In this document: positions 55,311-64,000 of the stretch, piece by piece
Numbering within the stretch: position 1 is the stretch's first letter
Layout: each line of letters begins with the position of its first letter
Made by a program: the position numbers and the translations under genes
The notes under the pieces: model-generated
What the model saw: the letters and a program-made list of their open reading frames with translations, nothing else
What the model was told of the DNA's origin: nothing
The model's database searches: none
Origin: CAZIKB01 sp964539665
GTDB taxonomy: Bacteria; Zhuqueibacterota; Zhuqueibacteria; Oceanimicrobiales; Oceanimicrobiaceae
NCBI GenBank assembly: GCA_964539665.1
Contig: CAZIKB010000003.1
Coordinates: 66,027-130,026, forward strand
DNA length: 64,000 nt
Reading direction: 5' to 3'

Positions 55311-56048
55311 ATGAAAAACGGATTTAAGGTAGCGATTTTAGTTCCGGCATTGAACGAAGCGGATACTATCGAAAATGTTATAAAAGGGATAAAAAAAAAC
55401 AATCCTGACTTTGACGTTGTTGTAATTGATGATGGCTCAACCGATAAAACAGCCGAACTGGCTGAACGTGCAGGAGCTGCCGTTCTTTCGCTTACTGTAA
55501 ATTTAGGTTATGGTGCAGCCCTTCAAACGGGGTATAAATATGCATTATTGAATGGATATGATTACACTGTGCAAATTGATGGGGACGGCCAGCACGACCC
55601 TAAATATATTAATAATTTAATCGAAACGGTGCAAAATGGCACTGATGTAGCCATTGGCTCGAGATTTCTTGATAACCTTGGTAATTACAATCATCCAACC
55701 CTTCGCCAGATTGGAATGATGTTTTTCCGATTTTTAATTTATCTGTTTATCAATCAAAAAATATCAGATCCAACTTCAGGCTTTCAAGCCTTGAATAAAA
55801 ATGTTATTTCCTATTTCGCGAAGAGCAAACAGTATCCTTCGGATTTTCCGGATGCAGATATCATTATCCTGCTGCATTATGCCGGATTTCGAATTTCTGA
55901 GGTTCCGGTTGTCATGTTTAGAAACGAAACTGGCAAATCTATGCATAGTGGATTCAAGCCAATCTATTATATTATTAAAATGCTATTATCCATTTATGCA
56001 GTTCTTTTTGGCAACCAAAAACTTACATATACTAAAAATGCCACTTAA
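55311..56048 (+). CDS. GT2 glycosyltransferase, DPM1-like, no membrane anchor
   Basis: A 245-residue GT-A enzyme. ILVPALNEADTI, IDDGSTDKT, NLGYGAALQTGYKYA and the metal-site QIDGDGQHDP are all intact. KISDPTSGFQALN and GIGSRF-type residues (AIGSRFLDN) match dolichyl/polyprenyl-phosphate mannose synthase-like enzymes. It lacks the C-terminal helices of the 2617 and 4673 genes, but overlaps by 11 bases a DUF2304 gene. DUF2304 proteins are small membrane proteins often encoded beside such transferases. It starts a new gene group after the double terminator. Confidence 0.88.
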   Translation: MKNGFKVAILVPALNEADTIENVIKGIKKNNPDFDVVVIDDGSTDKTAELAERAGAAVLSLTVNLGYGAALQTGYKYALLNGYDYTVQIDGDGQHDPKYINNLIETVQNGTDVAIGSRFLDNLGNYNHPTLRQIGMMFFRFLIYLFINQKISDPTSGFQALNKNVISYFAKSKQYPSDFPDADIIILLHYAGFRISEVPVVMFRNETGKSMHSGFKPIYYIIKMLLSIYAVLFGNQKLTYTKNAT

Positions 56049-56424
56049 AGCACAAATTATAATAATCGTTTTAAGTTTATCTCTTTTTCTTTTTGTTTTA
56101 AATTTAATTCGAAAACGACAACTAAATATTGAGCATTCTATCCTGTGGTTAGTGGTAAGTGTGACGATTTTAATTGCTTCAATCTGGCATAATTTAGCGG
56201 ACCAGGTTGCATTATTTTTAGGCATTGAATATCCTCCAGCTTTATTTTTATCCGTTGCTATTTTCTTTTCTCTCGCAATACTTATGCACTTTTCAATTGA
56301 ACTTTCAAAATTAAAAGATCAAAACAAAACTTTAATACAGGAACTGGCAATTTACAAGAACTTAATTAAAAAACTTGAAAAAAAGATAACGGAAGTTGAT
56401 GAGAGTCTTAACAGTAACCCATGA
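56038..56424 (+). CDS. DUF2304 small membrane protein
   Basis: A 128-residue protein with three hydrophobic helices (AQIIIIVLSLSLFLFVLNLI, LWLVVSVTILIASIW, ALFLSVAIFFSLAILMHFS). A coiled, charged C-terminus follows (LKDQNKTLIQELAIY...KKLEKKITEVDE). This layout, with RKRQLNIEHSILW between helices 1 and 2, matches DUF2304. The frame is open further upstream, but ATG 56038, overlapping the GT2 stop by 11 bases, gives the family-sized protein. It probably anchors or assists the adjacent GT2 enzyme; function unproven. Confidence 0.82.
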   Translation: MPLKAQIIIIVLSLSLFLFVLNLIRKRQLNIEHSILWLVVSVTILIASIWHNLADQVALFLGIEYPPALFLSVAIFFSLAILMHFSIELSKLKDQNKTLIQELAIYKNLIKKLEKKITEVDESLNSNP

Positions 56425-57436
56425 TAAAGAGCAAATTTGGGATAATTTTGCATTAAATCATCCTGATGCAACCATGTATCATTTGTTTGGGTGGAAAAAT
56501 GTCTTTGAATCTGTATTTGGATATAAGCCATTTTACCTGATGGCTGTGAACTCAATGGATGAGCCTGAGGGTATCCTCCCCATGTTTAGCATGATGGACA
56601 TGTTTCGTCGCAAATATTTAATTTCTAATCCTTTTTCCAATTTTGCAGGCATCTGCGCTAATTGCCGGGAAGCGGAGGAAAGTCTGTTAAATAAAGCAAT
56701 CGAAATAGCTGCAAATTCAGGGGCACGTTACGTGGAGCTGAGGCAGTTGAATAAAAAGATATCGTCTGACCTGCCGACTAAAGAATCCTTTGTAACATTA
56801 ATGCTAAACCTCCCTTCAAACTCAGAATTTGTTTGGGATTCCATTTCTTCAAGAAATAGAAATAAAATTAGAAAAGCTGAAAAAAATGGTTTGGAAGTGG
56901 ATTTTGGAATGCAATTTCTGAATCAATTTTATGCCATTTACGCAAGAAATATGAAGTTCTTAGGCACGCCTGTTTTTCCCTTGCAAATGTTTGAAGCGGT
57001 TGCGAAAATTTTCGCTGATCGGGTAGAACTGCTTGTTTTAAAAAAGAATAGCGAGCCAGTTTCCGGAATGTTTCTATTTAAGTTCAAAAAAGTTATATCC
57101 GAACCCTGGGTGGCTTCTTTAAGAATATTAAATAAAATTTATGTTAATAATTATTTGTATTGGCAGGCAATTAAATATGCGTGTAACCAGGAGTTTATTG
57201 TATTTGATTTTGGGCGTTCAACGGTTGATACTGGGACTTATGATTTTAAAAAACAATGGGGCGCTGAACCTGTTCCGCTGCAATATCAATATTATTTAAA
57301 CAAGGCCAGGGAAATTCCTGTAGTAGATGCCATTAATAATAAGTATCAAAAGATAATTGATATTTGGAAGAAATTACCGCTTGGACTTACAAATTTTGTG
57401 GGACCCAAAGTGGTACAATATTTGCCTGAACTTTGA
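56399..57436 (+). CDS. FemAB/GNAT-like acyltransferase, exosortase-locus type
   Basis: A 345-residue protein with the tandem GNAT fold of FemAB-like enzymes. WDNFALNHPDATMYHLFGW at the start, then FSNFAGICANC, VELRQLN and SSRNRNKIRKAEKNGLEV (the Arg/Lys-rich motif of the family) lead to the second domain with FDFGRSTVDTGTYDFKKQWG. It matches the 'FemAB, PEP-CTERM-system-associated' subgroup as I remember it. Family members transfer amino acids or acyl groups, here probably to a glycan or lipid-linked precursor. It overlaps the DUF2304 gene by 26 bases and is followed by the deacetylase commonly found beside it. Confidence 0.8.
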   Translation: MRVLTVTHDKEQIWDNFALNHPDATMYHLFGWKNVFESVFGYKPFYLMAVNSMDEPEGILPMFSMMDMFRRKYLISNPFSNFAGICANCREAEESLLNKAIEIAANSGARYVELRQLNKKISSDLPTKESFVTLMLNLPSNSEFVWDSISSRNRNKIRKAEKNGLEVDFGMQFLNQFYAIYARNMKFLGTPVFPLQMFEAVAKIFADRVELLVLKKNSEPVSGMFLFKFKKVISEPWVASLRILNKIYVNNYLYWQAIKYACNQEFIVFDFGRSTVDTGTYDFKKQWGAEPVPLQYQYYLNKAREIPVVDAINNKYQKIIDIWKKLPLGLTNFVGPKVVQYLPEL

Positions 57437-57453
57437 CAGGGAAAGAATATCAA

Positions 57454-58329
57454 ATGATGAATTTATTAACATTTGACATTGAAGATTGGTACCATCCGAA
57501 TCTTGTATCTCATGATTCTATGGACATCTCAAAATATGAAGATAGGGTTGTAGAACCTACATTAAGAATAATCAATATGTTAGCTGAAACTAATAATAAG
57601 GCTACTTTTTTTGTTTTGGGTGAAGTTGCAATGAAATTTCCAGAACTCATTCAGGAAATTGTTAAAAAAGGTCATGAAGTGGGTTCACACGGGTACCGCC
57701 ATAATTTGATCTATAATTATACAAAATACCAATTTGAAACAGATATTAATAAGTCAGTTAAACTACTTGAGAATACCATTAATCAAAAAATCCTGGGGTA
57801 TCGCGCTCCTTCATGGTCATTAAATGAAAAAACACCCTGGGTGTGGGAAGTTCTCAACGCATTTGGTTTCGAATATGATTCAAGTATGTATCCCTACAAA
57901 ACTTTCTTGTTTGGCAACAACAATTCACCAAGGTTTGAATATGATATCGAACTACAAAATGGCAGTAAGATTAAAGAAATTCCTCCCTCAGCAGCAGAGA
58001 TAATGAAAAAACGAGTGCCATTTGCCGGCGGATTTTTTTTAAGAGTCGCTCCAGTTTGGTATATCGATTGGTGCATTAAACAATATAATGAACTTGGTAA
58101 GCCAGCGGTGATTTATTTACATCCCTGGGAAATCGATGTCGGGCAACCCCGTCTGCCGTTGAGCAAAAAAGATCGGTTTATAACTTACGCGAATTTAAAC
58201 AAGGCTGAAGAAAAATTATTTCGCTTACTGAAAAAATTCAAATTTGAATCAATTAAAAATTATTTATTAAATATGGAATATAGCAAAAATTCTTCACCTG
58301 AAGTTATTTCTGTAAAGGCATTTGCATAA
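57454..58329 (+). CDS. Polysaccharide deacetylase (NodB fold), exosortase-locus type
   Basis: A 291-residue NodB-fold deacetylase. Motif 1 FDIEDWYHP supplies the catalytic base and a metal ligand, and motif 2 HEVGSHGYRHN gives the two metal His. GYRAPSWSL and YLHPWEIDVGQPR complete the set. The layout matches the PEP-CTERM-locus polysaccharide deacetylase subfamily. It removes N-acetyl groups from glycans. No signal peptide is visible, so it may act on the lipid-linked precursor in the cytoplasm. An upstream TTG would add seven residues; ATG 57454 is preferred. Confidence 0.87.
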   Translation: MMNLLTFDIEDWYHPNLVSHDSMDISKYEDRVVEPTLRIINMLAETNNKATFFVLGEVAMKFPELIQEIVKKGHEVGSHGYRHNLIYNYTKYQFETDINKSVKLLENTINQKILGYRAPSWSLNEKTPWVWEVLNAFGFEYDSSMYPYKTFLFGNNNSPRFEYDIELQNGSKIKEIPPSAAEIMKKRVPFAGGFFLRVAPVWYIDWCIKQYNELGKPAVIYLHPWEIDVGQPRLPLSKKDRFITYANLNKAEEKLFRLLKKFKFESIKNYLLNMEYSKNSSPEVISVKAFA

Positions 58330-58339
58330 GTCAAATAAT

Positions 58340-59881
58340 ATGATGCATAATATCAATTCTTATTTCAATCGTCTTAGTAAATATGAAAAGCTGGCGCTTC
58401 TGGTTAGCGGTTTTATGCTGCTTTTTCTATTAGTACTGAGCTATTTTCACAAGATGGGTAATTATGGAATTGAAACCGACTTTTATTGGGCCTACGCGCC
58501 GGATGCACAAAATATTTTAGATGGTAAAAGTCCAGAAGAACCGGGCGCCGGACCTGGTTATGCGTTGGTATTAGCTTTTACAAATTTATTTTTCAATGAT
58601 TGGTTTTTAACCGGGAAAATCATTTCCGTGCTTTCTGCTGTGTTTTGTGGGTTTTTAACTTTTAAAGTGGTCCAAAGTTTATTCACTGAGAAAGTTGCGT
58701 TTTTCACTTTGATTTTGTGGCATGTTACGGTTTTACCATTTGCGATTGTAACCAGTAATGACATGTTTTTTGCATTTCTTTTTGCAGCGGCCATTTATTA
58801 CCTGTTTAAAAACAAGGCGTTTTCTATTGTAAATTTAGCTGTGAGCGCTTTTTTTATGGGTTATGCTTACCTGACCCGGCATAATGCGATTGTTTTGCCC
58901 TTTTGTGCGGTTATGATAATTTTATTTATCAATCCTGATTCCTGGAGTTGGTCTGAAAGATTGAAATCAGCGCTGATTTTCATCGGGATATTTTTATGTG
59001 TTTTAGCGCCATGGTGGCTGGTGTTGTATGCCAGTAGTGGAAGCGCTGTGCGGAGCGACAGTTATCTGATTATTGCCAGCCATTTTTATGGTCAGCCAAG
59101 TGTTGTTGGCTCTGAAGACATGCGGCTGGCTGCACAAAAATTTGATTCCTTAAAGTCAGTGATATTTTATGATTTTACCTATTTCATTAAACATTATGTG
59201 TTCAATATTTACCATCATTTTTATGATGTCTTAATAAAATCCCTGAAGTTTCCTACATTTCTTTTCATTGGCGGCGGGGCAATTTTGCTATTTTCCAGAG
59301 CCAATAAGCGTCAACTGGCCTTTTTTGTGTTCCCTCTGGTTAGTTTTTTATTACTATGCCTGGTGCACTATGAGCCAAGATATTATTTGTACTTTATCGC
59401 GTACTTTATTCTGTTCGCTGTTTATTTTTTATTTCAAGAAAATCAAAAAAATGATAATCAAATGAAGTGGAGTATCCCTTTTTTGAGAGAAGTGGTTTTT
59501 GCAGCAACTGTTTTTTTTGTACTTACTTTTTCATTGAAAGAAGTTAAACAAAGTATCAGCGATGAGCCGCGAGAATTGTTGGAAATTTCCAAATACCTGC
59601 GCCAACATGTACAGGAAAAAACAACCATTATTGCCCGGAAACCGCATATCGGATTTTTATCCAATTTAGAAACAAAATATTTTCCTGATGCAAAAACATT
59701 AAACGAACTTTTGGAGTATGCATCCCAGGAAAAAGCACGATATTTAGTTTATGGCGAGGTCGAATATAAACGCAGGCCTGAGTTTAAATTTTTATTGGAG
59801 CCAGAAAATTTACCTGATGATTTAGAACTTTTTTATTTATGGGATAATCCCAGAACAGTGATATATAAATTACGGATTTAG
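58340..59881 (+). CDS. GT39-like membrane glycosyltransferase
   Basis: A 513-residue GT-C protein with about ten hydrophobic segments. The first outer loop contains NYGIETDFYWAYAPDAQNIL, with the acidic ETD expected of the catalytic region, and GAGPGYALVLA follows. YLTRHNAIVLPF is typical of PMT/ArnT-like enzymes. The C-terminal soluble part includes KYLRQHVQEKTTIIARKPH. The upstream TTG 58322 lies inside the deacetylase gene, so ATG 58340 is taken. It is the third member of this class in the window. Donor and acceptor unknown. Confidence 0.8.
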   Translation: MMHNINSYFNRLSKYEKLALLVSGFMLLFLLVLSYFHKMGNYGIETDFYWAYAPDAQNILDGKSPEEPGAGPGYALVLAFTNLFFNDWFLTGKIISVLSAVFCGFLTFKVVQSLFTEKVAFFTLILWHVTVLPFAIVTSNDMFFAFLFAAAIYYLFKNKAFSIVNLAVSAFFMGYAYLTRHNAIVLPFCAVMIILFINPDSWSWSERLKSALIFIGIFLCVLAPWWLVLYASSGSAVRSDSYLIIASHFYGQPSVVGSEDMRLAAQKFDSLKSVIFYDFTYFIKHYVFNIYHHFYDVLIKSLKFPTFLFIGGGAILLFSRANKRQLAFFVFPLVSFLLLCLVHYEPRYYLYFIAYFILFAVYFLFQENQKNDNQMKWSIPFLREVVFAATVFFVLTFSLKEVKQSISDEPRELLEISKYLRQHVQEKTTIIARKPHIGFLSNLETKYFPDAKTLNELLEYASQEKARYLVYGEVEYKRRPEFKFLLEPENLPDDLELFYLWDNPRTVIYKLRI

Positions 59882-60026
59882 ATTTGCAGGCAAAATCTTT
59901 TTTGAATGTAATATTTTTAATTGGTCAGAATAATTTCAATTGTTTAAATGACTCAATGAAATTTTCTAATTTTGATATTTGTAAATGGATTTACTTAATA
60001 TTTTAAAATTTCAGGAGAGGAACCTC

Positions 60027-63000
60027 ATGATTAGTTTTAACAGATTCAATAAATTTACCTCGGTTTGGGTGACCGCTCTTTTTTTATTAATTTTTTCCAA
60101 TATAATCTTTGCCCAAATTAAAATTATGCCTTTAGGCGATTCCATTACTCGTGGTTTTACTGGTTCTACGGATGGGGTAGGCTATCGCAATGATTTAGCA
60201 GATTCTCTGAATGCAGATGGGATTAATTTTACTTTTGTTGGTTCATTATCAGATGGAGCTGGTAATCACGAAGGTTGGGATGGTTTCAAAGCTGACCAGA
60301 TATTAGCAAATATTAATAATTATCTGACCTCTGCTAATCCGGACATTGTGCTTTTGCATATTGGCACAAATGATATATCAGGCGACCAAACCCCGGCCAG
60401 CACAAAAAATGATATAAATGGTATCATCACTGCAATATATAATTATAATCCTAACACAAAAATAATTTTGTCAAGCGTGATCCCGCGGGATGACAACGAT
60501 GGCGGCATTAAAGATGATAATACAACAATTTTGAATAATCTGATTGTTGGTTTGTATTTAGAGAAAAGGGATGCGGGATATAAAATATTCTATGCTGGCA
60601 GTAATGAAGTTTTTAAATGCAATGCTAACTGGAAGAATGAATATTTAAGCGATAGTGTGCATCCTAATGATACTGGCTATGGTGTACTGGCAGGAGTGTG
60701 GTTTAATGCTCTTACAAATGCTATTTACAACGCTGACATCACCATCTCTGATAGTTTTAGAAGACAGCATTTGGGTATTGTTTGGAAATCGGATCCTGAG
60801 AATAAAATTAATAATAATGATTTGATTAATGATGCTATTGTAGATGGATGGAATTATTTATCAATTTACAAAGGCATTACGAATCCGAGCAAAGTATCCA
60901 TGAAGTGGAGTACAAATGGGGATCCAACCGGGGTTGAATTAAGCGGTTTGGCTTTGCGATTAGATCAAAGTGATGCAGCAAATGCAAATGGTTATGCAAT
61001 TTCTGTGAGAGCTTCGCAGCATAAAATTAGATTATGGGAAATCGTTCAAGGAAGCATTAATTCTACCTTTATCGATGAATATAGATACGATGGAGACGGA
61101 TTGCCGGATCCAGGTCCTGGAGACGTCTTGCAAGTTATCATGTCAAGCGATGGCAGTGGCAACAGTTTTGAAGTTTCCATAAACAACCAGGTTTATCGCA
61201 CACTCAAAGACACAAACCCACCGGCGGGTTCTGGAAATGACTTGTATTCAGGCATCATTTTGTATGGTAACACCAATAATGTTATCGCTGAATTTTCTGC
61301 TGAAGGAGGAGGAGATTTCGATCCGCCTTCACAAGTTCAGGATCTTACTGTTCAGTCGGTTACTGCCACTACCGTGACTTTGGCCTGGACTGCACCTGGT
61401 GGCGATGGTACTGAAGGTACTGCATCAATTTATGATTTACGTATTTCAACAAGCGATATTACAAATGAGAACGATTTCAATACGGCCACCCCGGTCACGG
61501 GAGTGCCTGCGCCTTCGGTTGCCGGGACACCGGAAGAATTTATTGTTACTGATATGGATCCTGGAACAACTTTTTATTTCGCTTTACAGTCGCAGGATGC
61601 TGCAGGAAATAAATCTCTTATTTCCAGTCCGACGCCTTCAGCTACTACTGACGCCGGGGTGTTAGTTAAAGATGATTTTAATCGGGCAGATTTAGGAGCT
61701 AACTGGGCAGCCGACGGTTATATGCAGATAGTTGGCGATGAACTGGCCAACACCTCAACTTCAACAGAGGGAAAATGGAATATTGCGGTATATACTGACA
61801 AAAGTAATCCCACTTCCGTTGCATTTAATTGGAGTGCTAATGCAGATGCGAGTGGAATTGAGCAGGGGGGCATTACGGTAATGCTGGATTCCCCGGATAC
61901 AACAGCCAATGGATATTTAATTACCCGATATCCCACTAAAAATGAGATGCGGCTTTGGACTATTACTAATGGGGAGAATCTTAGCGCTATACAAAAACCA
62001 ACGCCACTACTGAACCCAGCACAGGCAGGACAGGAATTCAGAATTGAGATTTCCTCAGATGGAACCGGAAATCATTTTACGGTATTTGTGAATGGCGAGG
62101 AAGACGTTACTTTAACGGATGCAACTTTTTTCATAAATCCATCAACTGTTCCCGTGCAGTATGCTGGTGTGATGTTAGCTCCTGGTAAAAATAATAATTT
62201 AGATAACTTTAGAATGCTTCTCTCACCTAATACATTAGTGAAAGACCCTTTGACGGATAACCAGACAGGACCGGTTGGCGAGAGCCTCCCTTTGCCAGTA
62301 AAAGTGAAGCTTTCCGACAGCGGCTTGAATCCTGTAGTTGGCGAGAATATTCTTTTTGAAGTTACTTTAGGAGATGGGTACCTGAGTGACGCAACAGGAA
62401 ACTTGATTAAAGAGGCAGAGCATGCCACGTTTACGGTGCCTATGACCTCTGGCAGCGATCCGTTAGCTTCAGATGGTACCTACATTTGGGTGCCTGAAGG
62501 TGAGGGTACAGGCGCCGGGGTAGCCGCGATAAGCTTCAACATTTCTCAAGACGGGGACTATTATATATGGGGACGTGCAATTGCACCGAACTCTGAGACT
62601 GATGCATTTAAGATTCAAATAGATAACGGTACAGTAAATAGCTGGGATGTCGGCCAACGCGCGAAATTAACCAGTTGGGAGTGGGATGCCGTCTCCCATC
62701 GTGGAAGTGGAACTGCATCCAATCCTGAGATTGACCCGGTTGTGTTTTCATTGATAGCAGGTCAGCACACCTTATACATTAATGAGGGGAAAGACGGCAC
62801 GAAACTTGATCAATTAGTGCTGACCAATAATCCAAACTATGAACCAACAGGAATACTGTCTATTGGCGGGCAGATAATCACGGTTGAAACTGACAACAAC
62901 GGCGAGGCCAGTGCGAACTGGACCTTAGGAACGGTAGTTGGTTTAAACACAAATACAGTACAAGCCAGCTATGGGGGACAGTCTGTAGATTTTACCGCCA

Positions 63001-64000
63001 GCTCTACAGCAGATGTACCTGCGGTCATTTCGAAATTTAATGAGAATCAAACTGCGCAACCAGGAAACCAATTAGCGAATCCATTAATTGTTGAGCTAAA
63101 AGATCAATATGATAATCTGGTAACTGGTTATGAAACCACTTGGCAAGTCATTACCGGTAATGGCACCCTGGCAACGCCAAGTCCTATATTAACAGACGGC
63201 GTCGGACGCTCTGCAAATGACCTGACTTCAGCAACCGATACTACGGTAACTGAAGTGAGAGTTACAGCGCCGGGTTATGCAGGGGCTGATGTCATTTTCA
63301 GTATTTATGCCGAAGCTGGTCCCGCTGCAAACATTCAAAAATATGCGCTGGATAGCGGCGACAACCAGGCAGGAACGGCCAGTAAACCGCTGGCAAAGCC
63401 ATTTAAAGTGCAGGTAACTGATGCATTTGGCATACCTGTTTCAGGATTAGATGTAACCTTCACCAGAACTAATGGCAGTGGCAATTTTAGTGGAAGTGAT
63501 ATTATTACGGCCACAACCAATGCTCAGGGTATAGCCGAAGCCACCTTGACTCTTGGACCTCTTCCTGACGCTACTAATACTGCGGAAGCAACCGCGTCTT
63601 TGAATGGTTCACCGGTAACCTTTACAGCAACTTCTGCTGCACCGCAAAAGATAGAACCCATTTCTGCTCTAACCCATAACGGTGTGGTGAATTTTCCGTT
63701 AGCAGATTCCATAAAAGTCAGAGTACGGGATGCACTAAATCAGCCGCTGTCTAAATTTTCAGTTAATTTTATTGCTTCAAATGGCGGCAAAGCTAATGGT
63801 GCATTAAACAAACAGGTACCAACTGACGTTAATGGCATTGCCGCGGTTGAATGGCGTTTGGGCCCGACAGCGGGTCAATCCAATTATGAGCTGAAAGCTG
63901 AGGCTACATTTGATTCTAATCAGTTAACCGGCTCCCCAATTACCTTTACAGCCTCTGCTACAGTGGGGGTTGCCGCGAACCTTGACAGTGTATCGGGAGA
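60027..64000 (+). CDS. Very large secreted SGNH hydrolase with FN3, LamG-like and Ig-like repeats (3' end outside window)
   Basis: An uninterrupted frame of at least 1324 codons with a strong ribosome-binding site (AGGAGAGG), running off the window. A signal peptide ends near FSNIIFAQ (residue 30). Residues 31-235 are an SGNH/GDSL hydrolase: GDS (Ser39), HIGTNDIS, and DSVHPNDTGY (Asp209, His212). A lectin-like or LamG-like module follows, then FN3 (about 430-520), a second LamG-like part (about 548-735), and an Ig-like/invasin-type domain interrupted by a carbohydrate-binding-like insert (about 796-930). At least three further Big/invasin-type repeats begin with forms like QPGNQLANPLIVELKDQYDN. 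It probably deacylates or binds the exported glycan at the cell surface. Whether it has a sorting signal cannot be seen. Confidence 0.85.
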   Translation, partial: MISFNRFNKFTSVWVTALFLLIFSNIIFAQIKIMPLGDSITRGFTGSTDGVGYRNDLADSLNADGINFTFVGSLSDGAGNHEGWDGFKADQILANINNYLTSANPDIVLLHIGTNDISGDQTPASTKNDINGIITAIYNYNPNTKIILSSVIPRDDNDGGIKDDNTTILNNLIVGLYLEKRDAGYKIFYAGSNEVFKCNANWKNEYLSDSVHPNDTGYGVLAGVWFNALTNAIYNADITISDSFRRQHLGIVWKSDPENKINNNDLINDAIVDGWNYLSIYKGITNPSKVSMKWSTNGDPTGVELSGLALRLDQSDAANANGYAISVRASQHKIRLWEIVQGSINSTFIDEYRYDGDGLPDPGPGDVLQVIMSSDGSGNSFEVSINNQVYRTLKDTNPPAGSGNDLYSGIILYGNTNNVIAEFSAEGGGDFDPPSQVQDLTVQSVTATTVTLAWTAPGGDGTEGTASIYDLRISTSDITNENDFNTATPVTGVPAPSVAGTPEEFIVTDMDPGTTFYFALQSQDAAGNKSLISSPTPSATTDAGVLVKDDFNRADLGANWAADGYMQIVGDELANTSTSTEGKWNIAVYTDKSNPTSVAFNWSANADASGIEQGGITVMLDSPDTTANGYLITRYPTKNEMRLWTITNGENLSAIQKPTPLLNPAQAGQEFRIEISSDGTGNHFTVFVNGEEDVTLTDATFFINPSTVPVQYAGVMLAPGKNNNLDNFRMLLSPNTLVKDPLTDNQTGPVGESLPLPVKVKLSDSGLNPVVGENILFEVTLGDGYLSDATGNLIKEAEHATFTVPMTSGSDPLASDGTYIWVPEGEGTGAGVAAISFNISQDGDYYIWGRAIAPNSETDAFKIQIDNGTVNSWDVGQRAKLTSWEWDAVSHRGSGTASNPEIDPVVFSLIAGQHTLYINEGKDGTKLDQLVLTNNPNYEPTGILSIGGQIITVETDNNGEASANWTLGTVVGLNTNTVQASYGGQSVDFTASSTADVPAVISKFNENQTAQPGNQLANPLIVELKDQYDNLVTGYETTWQVITGNGTLATPSPILTDGVGRSANDLTSATDTTVTEVRVTAPGYAGADVIFSIYAEAGPAANIQKYALDSGDNQAGTASKPLAKPFKVQVTDAFGIPVSGLDVTFTRTNGSGNFSGSDIITATTNAQGIAEATLTLGPLPDATNTAEATASLNGSPVTFTATSAAPQKIEPISALTHNGVVNFPLADSIKVRVRDALNQPLSKFSVNFIASNGGKANGALNKQVPTDVNGIAAVEWRLGPTAGQSNYELKAEATFDSNQLTGSPITFTASATVGVAANLDSVSG

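Noticed and set aside
61399..63712. Several short open frames on both strands in the last 4 kb
   Set aside because: All lie inside the continuous large SGNH-hydrolase frame, which has a signal peptide, ribosome-binding site and recognisable domains.
1..64000. CRISPR arrays, tRNA or rRNA genes
   Set aside because: No regularly spaced direct repeats, tRNA-like cloverleaf ends or conserved rRNA sequence were seen on reading both strands.

Overview
The window looks like a chromosomal cell-surface polysaccharide locus from an AT-rich, Gram-negative-type bacterium. Every gene I can support, about 45 of them, lies on the + strand, mostly with gaps of a few bases or with stop/start overlaps. No rRNA, tRNA or phylogenetic marker is present. 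The carbamoyl-phosphate synthase pair resembles, from memory, the Bacteroidota / eukaryotic CAD type. Clear Shine-Dalgarno sequences (for example before 27997 and 37803) argue against Bacteroidota proper. My best guess is another FCB-group lineage such as Calditrichota or KSB1, at low confidence.

Layout. 0-10.9 kb: an asparagine-synthase-like protein lacking the glutaminase cysteine, a DUF457-like membrane protein, three polyprenyl-phosphate-type GT2 proteins (one without its DxD motif), a GT4, a sugar-nucleotide epimerase, another GT2 and an epimerase-Gfo/Idh fusion. 11.2-23.7 kb: flippase, GT39, GT4, then carA-carB-carbamoyltransferase-SxtJ-DUF5989 packed end to end, then a GT4. A 1.16 kb gap without a gene follows. 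24.8-41.7 kb: GT39, O-antigen ligase/polymerase, a second carbamoyltransferase, a second flippase, three sulfatase-like enzymes with a threonine at the nucleophile position (the third frameshifted), a secreted glycosidase-like protein, a GT4 and a membrane-anchored GH39-like protein. 42.3-54.7 kb: a sulfate-activation / alkaline-phosphatase-superfamily block with DUF2061, two membrane AP-family proteins, a 63-residue ribbon-helix-helix-like protein, an uncharacterised membrane protein, a methyltransferase, an ATP sulfurylase fused to an AP-family domain, APS kinase, another AP-family protein and a GT4, closed by rho-independent terminators. 55.3-64 kb: GT2, DUF2304, FemAB-like, polysaccharide deacetylase, GT39-like, and a very large secreted SGNH-hydrolase/multidomain protein that runs off the window.

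How the genes may work together. GT2/GT39 proteins and GTs build lipid-linked sugars, two flippases and one polymerase/ligase export and join them, and CarAB supplies carbamoyl phosphate to the carbamoyltransferases for decoration. ATP sulfurylase and APS kinase would make PAPS, but I recognise no sulfotransferase here. The most unusual signal is a short C-terminal tail, roughly [RK]L-x-x-LGY-[LIV], on six proteins of at least four unrelated families: three sulfatase-like enzymes, DUF2061, the ribbon-helix-helix-like protein and APS kinase. Together with the ATP sulfurylase-AP fusion, this suggests a physically coupled system linking activated sulfate (or phosphate) to AP-superfamily enzymes. 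That is inference.
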